NCBI GenBank assembly: GCA_015680685.1
Contig: MNCI01027447.1
Span: 652,346-683,370 of the forward strand
Source: Gnetum montanum
Taxonomy: Eukaryota; Streptophyta; Gnetopsida; Gnetales; Gnetaceae
DNA length: 31,025 nt
Reading direction: 5' to 3'
Shown here: in pieces, positions 30,202 to 31,025 of the stretch
Numbering within the stretch: position 1 is the stretch's first letter
Layout: each line of letters begins with the position of its first letter
Position numbers and translations under genes: made by a program
The notes under the pieces: generated by a model
Seen by the model: the letters and a program-made list of their open reading frames with translations, nothing else
Databases searched by the model: none
What the model was told of the DNA's origin: nothing

Positions 30202-30921
30202 AGAAGCGAATCTCCCTTGTTTGATAACATATGTTAAATTATAGCTAAACTCTGGCAGTTTTCTCCCTCCACAGATAGAATATTTTCCAGTGTCTGCCCG
30301 TAATGTGGTGATTGTAATTGTACAGCATCTTTTATTCGAGTGTGACGTACTTGGACATGCACATGACTGGTAATAAAGATCGAGATTACTTCATCATTAC
30401 AACATTCACTTTGTTTATTTATTTATTTATTTTTTATTTACTGCTTTCCTAATTAATCTCTCTCACCCTTATCTCATGTTAGAACGTGGAATGAGTACGA
30501 CTTGATTACGAGCATTTAAGTATAACTACTTGGTAACCCAGTAGCGTATCTAAGATCTACGCTTGGTAATCCCAGTGGTAGTCATGCACGAAGTCCAAGA
30601 TGTGTACGGATAATCAAGGAATGGATGCTCATCGCACTTAGGCTAGATTAGATTCTCTTACCCTTTTCCTTCTAGCTTAGTTAATCTTATTTTCCATTAC
30701 CTTCAAGAGTAGCATTAGGTTAGAACACATCATACACCTCACTCTAGACTAAACCATACATGACAAAGATAATACTAGTCTAGGTGGGAAGGCAATGAAT
30801 TGCAACCTAAGGCTAACTGTCTAGGTGCCACAACTATTCCATCTGCAGAGTTCGACCGAATCGCGTGTGAAAACGCTCGTATTCGTATGGTTGAGTGTAG
30901 GGGTACCTCGCCACTCATCAT

Positions 30922-30939
30922 AGGCGCCGTTGCTGGGGA
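30922..30939 (+). promoter_or_regulatory. Primer binding site of element D (tRNA-Asp type)
   Basis: AGGCGCCGTTGCTGGGGA matches TGGCGCCGTTGCCGGGGA at 16 of 18 positions, one base after the LTR end. It is the best preserved of the three primer sites. 30940-31025 would be the leader of D; no gag start is reached. Confidence 0.85.
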
Positions 30940-31025
30940 CGATGCTAGTTATCTAGATTAGTTATATCATACAAGGTCGATGTAAAGGACTTAACGATAT
31001 ATCTTTTAGAAAGAAGTAATTATAA

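Larger units (their letters stand above)
30077..30920 (+). mobile_element. Element D 5' LTR (844 bp), Athila-like
   Basis: Starts TGATGTGACATGATATCAC and ends CCACTCATCA. A U3 rich in CGATATCG-like palindromes comes first. Then come TATAAATA at 30194-30201, a conserved GATAGAATATTTTCC stretch shared with element A's LTRs, AATAAA at 30372-30377, and the GTAGGGGTACC end. A primer site follows, so this is the left LTR of an element continuing beyond 31025. Confidence 0.85.

Noticed and set aside
1-31025. tRNA, rRNA, CRISPR or bacterial operon features
   Set aside because: None seen; the sequence is plant nuclear in character, and the only tRNA-like matches are short primer binding sites.

Overview
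The window is nuclear DNA of a seed plant. The support is a large AT-rich intergenic space filled with old LTR retrotransposons (Athila-type and chromovirus-type Ty3/gypsy), RTE-type LINE tails, and one small plant-style secreted glycine-rich protein gene. The old, decayed nest would suit a large genome such as a gymnosperm, but nothing seen here fixes the species. Three single N bases (9884, 19521, 19574) mark assembly joins.

Layout. 1-306 is the 3' end of an Athila-like LTR; a second, related internal/LTR junction follows at about 457-500. 307-2900 is AT-rich with no gene found. 3067-3639 (minus) is the only intact host gene seen, a 190-residue Gly/Ser-rich protein with a signal-peptide-like start, a TATA box and poly(A) signals. 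5135-5411 (plus) and 5921-5990 (minus) are the 3' ends of two LINE copies facing each other.

From 6197 to 30076 there is a three-layer nest. The oldest layer (B) is a minus-strand chromovirus-type gypsy remnant (RT, RNase H, integrase at 9000-6620) whose 5' LTR was split. Element C (9688-30006, plus, target duplication CCTAC on both sides) is inserted in that LTR. C has about 1.2 kb LTRs, a decayed tRNA-Asp type primer site and a gag relic, but no visible pol. Element A (16365-28795, plus, target duplication GGCAC on both sides) sits 11 bp inside C's 3' LTR. A is a nearly full-length Athila-type element of 12.4 kb: LTR, primer site, gag, protease, RT, RNase H, truncated integrase, a 2 kb spacer, a long sense region after pol encoding a globular domain, a Pro-rich linker and a coiled coil, then polypurine tract and LTR. 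A collapsed antisense LTR (9847-9906, interrupted by N) lies in C's 5' LTR. At 30077 another Athila-like element (D) begins with a full LTR and primer site and runs off the window.

The elements share one LTR design: TGATG start, palindromic U3, TATAAATA, a conserved GTAGGGGTACC-type end and CTCATCA terminus, and a tRNA-Asp type primer site. All reading frames of A, B and C are broken, so none looks able to move by itself. The most interesting parts are the post-pol region of element A with its coiled coil, the strong bias of its nonsense codons towards TAG, and the palindromic U3 regions.
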